A stretch of DNA of 64,000 nucleotides from Porites lobata. Taxonomy: Eukaryota; Cnidaria; Anthozoa; Scleractinia; Poritidae. The DNA is taken from assembly GCA_942486035.1 (NCBI GenBank), contig CALNXK010000024.1, forward strand, positions 2,029,501 through 2,093,500. The letters are read 5' to 3'. Made by a program: the position numbers and the translations under genes. This document shows positions 49,100-61,165 of the stretch, piece by piece (positions within the stretch are counted from its first letter, which is position 1; every line of letters begins with the position of its first letter). The notes below the pieces were generated by a model. The model was not told where the DNA came from. It saw nothing but the letters and a program-made list of their open reading frames with translations, and did not search any database.

Positions 49100-49768
49100 C
49101 ACAGCAAAAATGCCTGTTCTACGCGTGGGACTAAGTTTACTCAGTAGTTTACTCAAAGCGAACAACTAAAAGATTTACAAGTCATCTATTTTTCACAGCC
49201 ACACTGAGAGGTCGCGTTTAGCAATTAATTATTCATAAAAATGGTATATCATAAAATTTGGAACAATTTGGGCAAAATATATTAAGTGATTTGACCAAAT
49301 TAACTTTCTTAACTGGTAAGAAGCTTTAGGTACGATAGAAGAGCTGCTTTCTCCACCACATCAAGGCTTTTCGTCGACAAACTGACTCAATTTGTAGGGA
49401 TTTATTGTATCAGGAGGGAACTACATCACTTGTACGAATTCGAATCTCCAATCGGGACGCGTTTCCTATCAGGTGCGCAGTGGTATCTGATTTGCAATTA
49501 GCAATCGACTTCTTAGTCACACTGCGATGCGTCGGGGACACGCTCAAACATATCACGTTCCTTTACGAAAACAAGGATGATTCTCCTTTGCAGGGATTTT
49601 ATTATTTTATTTCTTTTAGAATGAACAGGAGGGAACGTTTCTATATTTCTAAACTCTTAGGTTATACATTCAAGTAGATACTAACACGAAGAAGAGTTGT
49701 AACTTCACTCCTAAAAAGACAAAGGAAACAAACATACGAAAAAGCAAACACAACAACAATAACAACTA
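49100..49768. other. Upstream region of EAR gene 2
   Basis: No defined promoter signal. A 90-codon plus-strand ORF at 49405-49677 has no recognisable domain and I do not call it a gene. Confidence 0.4.
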
Positions 49769-50233
49769 CAGCGCCGTAGCTAGTATGAGGCCAACCGAGG
49801 CACTCGCCTCGGTAAAATTTTGACGAATTTCGCCGATCATTTTTATTTTACATAAGCGATCATCGGATATTTTTAACGCATCATAATATTACAAAGAATT
49901 CAGCAATTCAGTCAATATACTATGAAAAAATTACCATATCATCGATCTCAAGGGGCTACGTACGTTAACTCCAATTTTTTTTGAACAAATACTGATCAAA
50001 ACCATTGGCGAGGTTAACGGTCACCCAGATTATGTAGCTTGTTTCTGATTATTGCTTTTTAAATTCCACTTAAATTAGCTCGAAAAAAAGTTACCGAAAC
50101 GCCCAGAAAACGCTGCAAATCGCATTTCCGAGAGACTAAAGTTCAAAATTTCTCGGGGGGGGGGGCATGCCCCCGAACCCCCCTAGCAACTCCCGCCTGC
50201 CTCGGTTAGCCGTTTGGTCTGGCTACGGCACTG
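49769..50233. mobile_element. hAT-like element, CAGCGCCGTAGCTAG ends
   Basis: cagcgccgtagctag and ctggctacggcactg are inverted with two mismatches. The flanks aacaacta and aactagta match at 6 of 8 bases. The interior also has mirrored gaggc/gcctcgg blocks. No transposase. Confidence 0.75.
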
Positions 50234-52625
50234 AACTAGTAATAGTTGACACTACAACTGCCCCCGTTTTGTATATTGTCGGTCAATAGTATTCTTGCTG
50301 GTTGTGTAGCTCTTTGAAATATACCGATTCATAATGAAGATTTTCACACATATTCCATACAATAGGTGAGATAAATACAGGAAACGCAAGGTTCCATGCA
50401 CAGTTTCAGGTCGATTTACACAGCTTTGATCAAAACATTCTCAGTTTCGAGAATAGTTTATTCTAAACCATAAGAAAAGATTTAATTAGAAGTTGAATTT
50501 TTCGCTATTTCTCTTTCCCTTTTTACATTCAGTTCATTTTATTTGCTGGAAAGCAAGCCTTAGAAATTAAAAGGACGTTTGATCGATTCACGCTAGCGCA
50601 TTCTAGTCTTATTTGAAATTTTATAACGGAAGGACATCTGTGAGCAGGGAATAAGTCAGCACAGAATTTGATTGTCGACGAATTTCTGTAAATGTCCATT
50701 AATCTGCTAGTGATAGCCGTTGTTCACTCGTCTTGCTTGTTTGGGGCTGAGTCTTATTCCGGTCAAAGAGAGAGAAAAAGTGTCTGGCAAGGTTTCCAAT
50801 ATAAAGCAAAGATTTGTGAACTCGTGTCTGGCAAACTGTCCAAGTGTTTATATATCTACACAGCTAAACGCACCTTATAACCTCCCCTGCGCTTAACGAG
50901 TGTCTTTTGGTCCATAACTTTCAAAATTAAACAACTGCTCCACAGAAAGTCTCTGCGTAACGCAAAAGAGTAACGCAAAAGAGTATCTGCACAATAAATG
51001 TCACAAAATCTACCTGAGCGGTCCCTTCCGGATTTTCTGTCTTTACGTCATCCTAACCATTTCGTACTTGCGGGCGCAAACAATAGAAACGTCATCATTA
51101 CCTACCGATTCCTCGCGGCCCCAGTTCGAGCAAATCGAGATTTTTTCTAGTATACTCACTGTATATTTGAACTGTAAGTACTGTCCTTAATATACGCGCG
51201 AGTTACTAAGGTGCCTCCTCGGGATTTCGCAGTCTGGGCGAAATCCCTGCGGGGGCAACAACAAAAAATTAATGAAAAAATACAGATTTAGACGAATAAC
51301 GACGGACCCACAATTATAAAACACTTGAAAAGGAATGAGTGTGAAATGCTTAGATGTTTGGAAAGCATCTAGTGAATTGGCATCGGGAAAATGATTTTTC
51401 TTACGCAAAATCACTATACGCATATGTAGAGAAGTTAAAAAGATGTTATAATACCAAAGCTGCTAAATAATAACATTGAAAACAATATAGAAGCATAAAG
51501 TTTGGCGGTCATAGCATGAACGGTCATTAAAGTTATATCCTTTAATGTTAGGGAGCGCCCCAAAAGCCCCCTCCCCTGTGTGAACAAGGGTAATGCATTA
51601 AAATACACTCCCATATTATTCTCCCGCTTTTAACTCCCGGAGAAAACCATGGAATGCTGCCTAATTTTCGCTTGGTTAAGGATAAATATTCGTTTTCTGA
51701 CGTAAAATAAAATAAATTAACGAATTTCAATGCAGTTTTATACAGTTTCAGTCAAGCTCGGCTTATTACAAATTATTAACCACAACGTCATGTTATTACA
51801 ATTTAATTACGATAACTTGGTTATTAAAATTTTAATTTACGACGAATGTTATTACAATTTACGACAGGTATTACAACGACATTATTACAATAAAATTTAC
51901 GACAAAAAAACTCGGCGGGCCAGCATCGACAGATAAATGTGTGTAATTTCTAGTGGCGTAGCATAAGAAGCAAGACCAGCAAAGCCTGGTCTGATATAAG
52001 GTTAAAAAAACTACTGTGACGTAGCAGTTTTCATGCAAGCAGAGGTCAGCCCGTCGTTCTTGCAGATCTGAAAAGACGACACTGTATTTAATCTGAGGAA
52101 TTACTACAGGAAGACTTGTGGTCTTGAAAACAGTTTCCTTAGCAATTCATGGTCATTCATGCACGTCCTTATCACGCGCGTGCGAGGCAAAAAAGTTTGT
52201 CACACATTCCCACTTTTACAGTATTCCTACTAAGTGGTTTGATGTGTAACCGGGTGGGATAATAAATAGCTTATCTTTCAGGCTTAGTGAAAATACAGCA
52301 GAACTCCTAAAAGTACTCAGCGATACAACAGAATTATTAATTTTATTATATAATTAAGATAGCTAGATTTTAATATTTGTGTAGATGCTAGTATAGAACA
52401 GGGAAAACTACTTTTGGAGCGGTTGTTTTGCCCTATGGCTTATAGAACAAGGAATATTACATGCAAAATTTGGCGATGCAGTTGTATTGGACAAGCTGTG
52501 GATTGCTCAGAAAGAAACTGATCAATTAGTATCAATACCGTGAATTACTCAAAGTTTTTTCAGGTGATCGTGATGTTCGAATATGGCTTTTTTGAGTTTC
52601 TCGGTTTAAATGTCTAAGTACTGTT
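50234..52625. other. Intergenic, mostly featureless
   Basis: At about 51765-51905 is a loose tandem of ttattacaattta and acgac words. Elsewhere only short unrecognised ORFs. The segment separates the EAR cluster from the fibrinogen-related gene's 3' end. Confidence 0.45.
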
Positions 52626-55600
52626 TCACTGCACCAGGACATAACCTATCCCTGCAATATTCTTATCGCCGTTGTCTGCTTTGAAAGGAGCCAAATTCCC
52701 ACAATAGTTACCAAGTTTTCCACTATTACCAAATCCTATTACGGAGTCACAATTACCGCAGTTGTCTTCATTGTTACCCAGAATACCGATTCTTGTTCTG
52801 TAGGAGCTGCCGCCACTAGGCTTTACATTAAACCCTTCCTTATTACAGTTGGGCTGCAAGGAGGCCTCAGGACCAATCAGCGACTTCCACGTTTCACGAC
52901 TCAGTGAGGTGTTGCGGTATTGCCCATCAGCGATCAGAGAGTACAAGGAGTTCGCCTGCTTGTTGATGACAATAAACCTGACCGGCTGCTGACCGATCTT
53001 CATGCCGAGGCAGATCTTAGAGAAGGATGTGCCCCAGTAGGAGGGAAGTTTGGTCTCCTGTGAGTCGAACCCAGTCTTCCCTCCGTCAAGGTTTAAGGCT
53101 CTTCTGCTCTTCCAGATGTTATCATCGTAACGAAAAGTGCTCTGTGAAAGAATTTTAACTCCTTAGTGAATTGACTAATATAAAAACTGATATAATACTG
53201 GGTTGGAGGTTATCCATTCCCCCTTTAATTCTCTTGAAACCATGTATGCACCTATTCCAATTACATGTAAGTTTGCTTCAGTGAAAACTGATGCATATTG
53301 CATGATCCATGTTTCACACCCTGCGATATATTGTGGTAAACGTTTACTTAGCCCTTTTGTAAGCAGGAAGTTTAATACATTACTTTTCTAATTACTTATT
53401 GCTTTACTTATCGATCAAGAATTCAGGAGTAAGTCCTTTCTTGTGGAAATAAAATAGAATAGTACAGAACATGGCTGACAATACTCTGTTGTTATGGCAA
53501 CTTCCATGTTGAAGTTTACGTCACGAACAACATAAAATGTCCCCAGCTAAATTTTAGGTAAAATCGCAAGGTCTGGTGGCCATAATGACCCTAAACGGTT
53601 TTGAAGTCCCCCCCACCCCCCACCCATCCAATGTACGTTGATGAGTTCAAAATAATCAATAAATTTGCAAAACAAGGAAGGAATGTTTTGGAACTTAAAA
53701 GGGAATGGACGTTAGACTGATCCGAGACAAATACTCAGCAGATGTTACCTTGTTGCCGTCCATCTTCATTACCGGTGTCCATCCTCCATCTCCACATCCA
53801 AAATCTCTCAAATTGAAATGACAAAGAATAGAAATTGGTTCGGAGTCAAGGACAAGAGTAACCAAGTGAGTCCCGTTCAACCTACAAATAAAATTCAAGC
53901 AGGACTCTTGTTTCTTTCCGCTATTATTTTCATTTTGAACTGCCAGAGAAAACTATGTGTAAATACTGTCTACGAAAAATTTAAGCAATAGAAAAACAAA
54001 CAAAACAAAGCACAATTATTGGACCGGGCCTTCGTATAATATGAAAAAAAAAACAGTTTTTTAACACAAAGACGTCCCGCATTTTAAGGTATTCAAGCTG
54101 GCTGCAGAGAGGAGAGCAGATCAAGTCTCATTTTGTAATTGCTGTATATTGTATTGATGAGAATTTGAACGCAATTAAGGGTTAACATATGAGTTGCACA
54201 CCAATTATTTTTCCACTATTTCTGACGTGTATTGGAGGTTACAATGCAGAACTTTGTGCTATATTAGGGATGATTTGCTGACCTTCCACCCAAGTGTATT
54301 ACTGAACTTAGCCTGAGAGTAAGCTCTCCTATTTGGGCGAGCGAAGCGAGTCGAAGCGCCGAGGAAAGAAGTGATCGTTGCAAGCTCTCCTTTCTCTCCC
54401 CGCCCCACGCTTTCGTTTCTCCTCTCGCGTGCCTCTCGCCCGTCTACTTTTCATGATATTCCCCAAATGGAGAGCTTGCTCGAAGGCTTCTCTGAACTAA
54501 GAATTACTAACTGTGATATTAATAAAGGGCTCGGGCTCCTTGTGCGAAAAATAAACTCAAAGAATTCCATTCATTTAAGTTTCATATTAAGCCAGAAAAG
54601 AAGACGTTTTCGTCTTTTTTCAGTAGTAGATCTACAGACAAGGAAAATCACATTCTATAACTTTTTCGGGGGGGGGTGGGGGATAATAGTTGAATTACTA
54701 ACTTCTCTGAGAGATGATCATAAACCACTTGGCATGACTTTGCAACTGAAAATAATAATAAAAATAACATATTGTAAATACAGCCGAGAGCTGTCGACGC
54801 GCGTGTTAGATATTACTAACAACAATTGTTCTCCTTAGCGAGGGGGGGGGACTCCGCATATGAAGGTGGTACGGATCCTCGTGGTCTCTCTCTCTTAGGG
54901 GTGTAAATTTCGAATTTTGGTCTCACTTAGGGTGTTCTGGGCAAAACGCCATCATATTTAGCCGTGAAGGTCTCGTTTAGGGTTGCACGCGAAAAAATAT
55001 AAAAACATATATTTGATATACCAGCTTTCGGCCATGAGAGTATTTAGCGTATGATGTATATATTGTTTAATGATATTTTGCAGTTATAGTTCTTTTAAAC
55101 ATTTTCAAGTTTGCTATTTCACAAAGATACAAGAAGCGAGTATGGTAGACTGACGATTTATGACGATGCTTTTAAAAACTACTTATGGGTAAAAGTGTTT
55201 GATGATAATGTCTTTGCCATTATTAAAAGTCTTTTTTTTTTTCATTTGTCTGTGTTTCAACATGATCTCTTTTAGGGGTCATAAAAAGCTTGGGCCACGC
55301 CCAGATCGGTCTCTTTTAGGGGTTTAATTCAAAATTTCCGACGAGCATCCGTACCAACTTCATATGTGGAGTCCCCCCTCCCCGGGTTCTTCTCCAAATC
55401 AAATTGGGGATATTATATCTGCGTCACTCAAATAGCTGCAAATTTCACAAGGTTCGTTTTCAAAAAATCATCTACACATGTACAATATGAAATTTCTGAA
55501 AGGTGTATGATGCCTTATAACAAACTGGCATTCATACTCATGCCCAGCACACTTAAGAAGAAAAATTAAGGAAACAGGAAAAATTTTATGACAACTCTTA

Positions 55601-58600
55601 ACTTACGAAAGACGCACAAACAAATTACATATATTTTTGTTTTTGGCCAAAATGACACAAAATAACAGATTTTGTGTCTCGGAAAACACCACCACCAACA
55701 ACAAACAAAACAACAAAGACAGCAACAACGCCTACAAAGAAAGAACAGAGAGAGGAAAAAGGAAACCAACGTAGTACGACTAGCTGCCTTGTTTTCTTAG
55801 TTGCCTTATTCTTTATCAAATGAATCTAGACAGACTGATCAGAAATCTTATACACGGCAATCGGCAATTCATTTAAACCCCCGGGAGGGGGGGGGGGAAT
55901 TCCCATATAAAAGTGACGCGGATGCTCGACGGAAAATTAAAATTAAACCCGGGAGACCAATGTGAATGAGGCTTAAGCTTAATAGAGAGTAGAAGTGTGA
56001 CGTCACGTTACCATGGCCCCATTTCTGGATGACAACAAAACCAGCGACGACGGCGACGGCAAGGAAAACGGCAAAAAATAATATGTTTGTGTTAGCAAAC
56101 AACAACTTTGCACGTGCCATGCACGTTATTTTGTACATTTCTTTGCCGTCGTTACACCACTACGACATGAAACGTCCCAATTTCACAAGCCTGCTTTATG
56201 GCGGTAGATCAACACAACACAAAAATTGTCGCTTTCCTTTTCTAAACTTAGATAACTATAGACTGATATGGTCCCAAAGAAAAGATTTGCCAAATTAAAT
56301 GAAATTGAATAAGATCGGTGAAGTTTGAAATAGTGCGAATAGACTTTTACATGTAAGTGACTTAATCGGTTTGTTGTCACCCCAAAATTTTGCTACCATG
56401 GCAACGTGACGTAACGACTTCTCCTCTCTATTACTAACCCCTAAAGGAGACTATAGATCGTTTTCACTGTCACGCAACAAAAAAATAAATTGAAAACTGT
56501 CCAGTGAAAGAAGCCAAGAAAATGATATGTTATAAAAGACTAATTTTTAAACAATTTGTCCAAGTCTCAGGTCTTTTTGGCCCACAGTTTCTGAGTTATT
56601 TGCTGAAACGTTTCAAATCTTTGTAGAGCTTTTGCTACCAGTTTTGGCAAATATGGCCGCCGAAAATCAACAAAAACATCAGGAGTTCACTTGTTCTAAA
56701 AAGCTCATTCTTTTCACTCCTAGCCTTCGTGCGCATAAACATATCTTCTAATACTTGAAATGGTTATACCTGAAAATCAAGAGGAGACTTTTTTCAACGA
56801 GACAGCATTCCTATTTTGGTGTCAAAAAACTTTTTTTCGAAATGAAAATATGGGACTGAAAACTTGTACAAAGATTAACTTTTTGATTATCTTCAACCTA
56901 GTGTTAATAAGAATTCGTAAACCTCGCTATTTTGACTTTTCGCTATTGATGACGTCACTGTGAAAACCATCTATACTAAAACTTTTTGAAAATTTCTTAA
57001 TGCACACCAGGTGATTTTCCGTCCCGAACTTCCCAAGTGAGACCAAAATCTACAATTTCCACGACGAAACGACGAGCATCCCTGTCACTTTTATATGGGC
57101 CCCCGGATTTAAACTAAGTTGGGAGGTCTTCACGACCACCACATGCAGCTTCTCACTTGTTGTAAACTTCCTTCTTCTAAGTTAGTTAACTTGTTCTTAT
57201 AAAACAGATTATTGAATGTAAAAATGAATAAGGTGAATAAATAAATAAACATAAGACAATTAAATGATGATACTTATCAAGACATTTACGAGAGACATTT
57301 ACGACGAGACGACGAGCATCCCTGTCACTTTTATACGGGAGACCCCCCGGATTTTAACAAAGGTGGGAGGTCTTCACGATCAGTACAGCTTCTGTTTGTA
57401 GAATCACATCATGTGTGTATTGTAAAGTTCTTCTTCTTCTTTTCTTTCTTCTAAGTTAGTTAACTTGTTCTTATAAAAGAGATTATTGAATATAAAAATG
57501 AATAAGGTAAATAAATAAATAACCATAAGAAAATTAAATGATGATACTTATCAAGACATTTAATCAAAATTTTAATCAATACTCCTAAGGAATTAATTTA
57601 TTCAGAGCCATTACCTGTTTCGCAAAATTCTCCAACAAAACCTTCTTTGCAATGGCATTCCATGGAATTGTAATTTTTATAATTCGCTACACAGGTGCCT
57701 CCGTTTTGACACGGTGATGACATGCATGGAGACTGCAAATAACAATGGAAACGAACCTTTGATCGATAGAAAAATGTTGGTAAAAGCCATTTTTGTAAAG
57801 TTACAGGGACAGTTCGTCTTGAGAAGAAGCTTAGCCTGTGATACAGCTGGCTCTCAATTCACTTTCTTTCGCTAAGAAGTTTCGCGAGAGAACGTCTTTG
57901 TCGAAAATATCTCTTATAGCCTGGACCGGAGCGATTGACCGGGCGGCGGCTGTATTGCATTTTAATTAAGACACTATGAAGGTCACAGTTACCAAGACTC
58001 TTTAAAATTACAGCCCTTTATGATGTTTCACTTTTATGTTTCTAATTGAACAAGACAACCATTTTTTCCGTTGTCCTTTAAATTTTCACCTATCATAACT
58101 TTTCACATTATAGAATTAAAATGAGGATGACTGTAGTATTGAAAAGGCTTAAAGACAACACTCAGTGACAACTCTCTCTCTCTCCCGGATGTAAGTAAGG
58201 GCCAAAACCGCTGTACACTACATTCCCTAGATCTCTCTTTCTCGCACAAAAACTTTCATGATCTTACATATATACCGCAGCAAAACAAATAAAAAAGCCA
58301 ATTACGGTCTTATTTGAAACAAACAAGGTAAACAAACTTTTTCTTATTCAAAGTCCTTAACTTATAAACTCTGTAACAGTGTCTCTTGTCACATAAGGAA
58401 ACATGCAGGTGACTAGGTCATAGTCAAGTTCAATACAGAACATAGTCGCCCAGAGCCTTTGGTCGACTTCTAACTCTTTCCGACCTCTTCACAGTGGGAG
58501 GCTGTTCACTCTGGACAGGGAGCCTGGTGGTCCTGAATTGGCTGCAAGTGGTTTCATTGTAACAAAGACTAGCTTCAAAACGCGTTTTTCGGCAAAATCT

Positions 58601-59757
58601 CTAGGAGCGAATGGGTTAATAGACAGGTCAATCCCGACCAGAAGTGTCCTCAGCCGTGGGTTGTAAGAGAATTCAGAAAGATTAGCATCATTATTGTTAC
58701 TATTATTTTGTTGTTTTGATGTGGGGGGGGGGGGGGGGGGGAGGTTATTAATATATAACTATCCTGGTATGAGACGTAAACATGGACTAAAGAATTTTTC
58801 CCACCATTTGGAAAAAGTGATGAAAACTCTTGTTCCTTTTATACTCCTTAGGGTTGCTGTGCTTTTCTGACGATAACAACTCACACCACAACTTTCCATC
58901 TGCTCCTTTGGAAGCGGCCAGGTTGATTGACAAACAGGAAGGATTGCGGAGACATTTAAAGGCGCAGTCAAGGCTGTCGTACACTGTGAATGTTGCAACT
59001 TGAGGCACGCTTAAATAATGGTACTCTTCTTTTATATAGACATCTTGACGGAGTTCTGGGAGATACAAATTGCTGATCATGAATTCTTCAGGGAGAGCGA
59101 TTTTGAAATATAATTTGCTATAATAAATGTGAGGGAACAACACTTGACGAGTGAGTGGTGACTGATTCACTTCGACTAATAAATAAAAAACAAACAAGCA
59201 AACAAAACAAAAAAGAGAGAGAGAGAAGAAGTCAGGTTTAGACACTGTCTAGTGGAAAGACCAAGTTCGATATCTTAAAAATTATACTTGGCTCTTAGGA
59301 TATAAGGGGAAGAAAACAAAACAAATGATCTAGAAGATCACCAATGAATAACGCATTTCATAATATATCGAAATTAGTGTCTCTAAGCCATAAGTTCGAC
59401 AAGGAGCAAAGTTTAATTTGGATCAACTCTCGTAACATGGTTCAGTTACATTTTAATTTTCCGCCTTGTGTCATGATGACGAACATGCAATACGCGAAAT
59501 TTCATTTCGGAAAAGCCTTACCTTCCTTTTCTGGCTCAGAGTAAACGATTGTGATGACCTCTTTTCACGTACGTGTTAAGAGCCAAACCTAATCATCGGC
59601 TTACAAACGATCAAATAAAGTAATAGTTCTTTTTGAAAACTTTTTTTTTACGTAATGTAAATATCAAGGAAAACTAACCATTCAGTTGAGCATAAAGATC
59701 ATCAGGTATCCATGAGATCGACAAAAGAAGAATCAAGAAAATTAGAAGATTGTGCAT
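52626..59757 (-). CDS. Secreted PAN-EGF-fibrinogen-related protein (one linking exon not found)
   Basis: Minus-strand exons: 59757-59679 (signal peptide, LLIFLILLLSISW core), 59175-58805 (PAN/apple-like: CAFKCLRNPSCLSINLAA, WCELLSS), 57732-57615 (EGF: CMSSPCQNGGTC, CHCKEGFVGEFC), 53881-53749 (ISILCHFN, GCGDGGWTPVMKMDG) and 53141-52626 (TSFSKICLGMKIG, TWKSLIGPEA, NCGNCDSVIGFGN, IAGIGYVLVQ, stop). The last two exons resemble the fibrinogen-related C-terminal domains of cnidarian secreted proteins; this is from memory of the family. Joins 1-2, 2-3 and 4-5 agree in phase. Exon 3 ends in phase 1 while exon 4 needs phase 2, so at least one exon carrying the domain's start is missing from my model or lost among the transposons at 54310-57562. 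The 5' module matches the EAR genes in order and phase. Confidence 0.75.
54310..54488. mobile_element. MITE, agcctgagagtaagctctcc ends
   Basis: The right end ggagagcttgctcgaaggct is a near-inverted copy. Nearby ctgaactta and ctgaactaa on the two sides may be the target duplication. Confidence 0.75.
54842..55380. mobile_element. G-run-ended TIR element
   Basis: gggggactccgcatatgaag at the left and the mirrored cttcatatgtggagtccccc at the right, then ggtacggatcctcg mirrored too. The interior repeats tcttttagggg and ggtctc words. In the long intron of the fibrinogen-related gene. Confidence 0.82.
55871..57114. mobile_element. TIR element with a second element nested inside
   Basis: The outer ends atttaaacccccggg with cccatataaaagtgac are mirrored at 57070-57114 (gtcacttttatatggg). 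Nested at 55980-56433 is a second inverted pair built on taatagagag, gtgacgt and ccatgg words. No transposase recognised. Confidence 0.78.
57061..57562. repeat. Tandem duplication including an element end
   Basis: gacgacgagcatccctgtca, gggaggtcttcacga, aagttagttaacttgttctt and atgatgatacttatcaagac occur in the same order in both halves (57061-57290 and 57302-57562). The second half therefore repeats the right end of the element at 55871 plus its flank. Confidence 0.85.
58723..58741. repeat. Poly-G run, 19 bases
   Basis: Uninterrupted G run in the intron just downstream of the PAN exon 59175-58805. The length may be unreliable in sequencing. Confidence 0.9.
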
Positions 59758-61165
59758 GTAGATGGCGAGGTGATTTTTTAACAAAATTTGCCCAAATTCT
59801 TGAATTTGACGCTTTCTGTAAGACGTTGATACCGTTTCGTGATAATGCGATTGCTGGGTTTAATGTCAAAATTTTTGTCATTTATACATTTCCTACTCTC
59901 AGTTCAAGACATACATTAAATGTATGTCACGTACACTGAGGAACATTTCTGAAGAACTGTTTACTTTACTAAACCAACATCTCTTTAAGCTCATTCCACC
60001 TAAACTCGAAATGCGACGTCACTTTGAGTTTACTCCTCCAAAATGTCACTCAGGCTACAGGCTGCAGTTTATAACAAAAAATAGCTATCATTGTACCCTG
60101 ACAAAAAGAATGTGAAGAGAAAAACAAAATTTATGGGGATCATGTAAAAAGCTTACAATTTTTTTCTATGAATTACCAGTGTCTCTCCACACTCACAATA
60201 CTGAGTTCCAAGTGCTTGCTCGTCAATTAACCAATCACGAACAAGTAAAAAGTAATATACCAGCAAAGTAAAAACATCTGACCATATATGTTTTTTAAAT
60301 ATTGTTCAGACAGTCTGAACCTAAAAGAAAAAGCAACAATTACTAAGTGGCATTTTCTTTTCTGGCTTAGGGTAAACTACGATTGTGATGATCTCTAGAT
60401 CTTTTCTCGTACGTGTAAAGAGCCTCGCCTAAATCTTACAAACGATCAACGGTAATTAGAGAGTTCTTTTTTAAAACCTGTCAGTTTGTTTTACTTAATG
60501 TAAATAAAGGAAAACTAATCTTTCAGCTGAGCATAAAGACCATCAGGTATCCATGAGAGCAGCAACAGAACAATCAAGAAAATTAGAAGATTAAGCATCA
60601 GTACGGCGAGGCGTTGTTTTTTTTTACAAAATTTGCTCAAATGCTTGAATTTGACGCTTTCTAAGACGTTGCTACCGTTTCGTGATAATGCGATCACTGG
60701 GTTTAATGCCAAAATTTTTGTGAATTATACATTTCCTACTCTCAGTTCAAGCCTATAAACACATTTCAATAAATTAAATGTATGTCATGTACACTCATGA
60801 ACCTTTCTGTGGAGCTGTTTTTCTGTTAGCTCATTCCGCCTAAGCTCGAAATGCGACGTCACTTTGAGTTTTACTCCTCCAAAATGTCACTCAGACTACA
60901 GGCTGCAGTTTATATCAAAAATAGCTATCATTGTTCTTTGACAAAAAGATTGTGGAGAGAAAAACAAAATTTATGGGGATCATGAAAAAAGCTTACCATT
61001 TTGCTCCATGAATTGCCAGTGTCTCTCCACACAAAACAATACTGAGTTCCAAGTGCTTGCTCGTCAATTAACCAATCACGAACAAGTAAAACGTAAATAT
61101 ACCAGCCAAGGTAAAAACATCTGAACATATGTTTTTTAAATATTGTTCAGACAGTCTGAACCTAA
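59530..61165. repeat. Tandem duplication carrying the first exon of the fibrinogen-related gene
   Basis: About 59530-60330 and 60360-61165 are two copies of an 800-base unit; they share attgtgatga, catcaggtatccatgaga, gctcaaatgcttgaatttga, aaatgcgacgtcactttgag, cactcaga/ggctac and gttcagacagtctgaac. Each copy contains a signal-peptide exon; only the one at 59757-59679 has an intact splice donor. Confidence 0.88.
60530..60598 (-). pseudogene. Duplicate signal-peptide exon with lost splice donor
   Basis: ATG at 60598-60596, then a signal core (LLIFLIVLLLLSWIPDG) very close to the working exon at 59757. The expected GT donor reads AT at about 60529-60528, so normal splicing into the PAN exon is not expected. 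Reading on, the frame stops a few codons later (about 60515). Confidence 0.75.

Noticed and set aside
54371..54838. 155-codon plus-strand ORF
   Set aside because: Starts inside the MITE at 54310-54488 and runs into intron sequence of the minus-strand gene; no domain seen.
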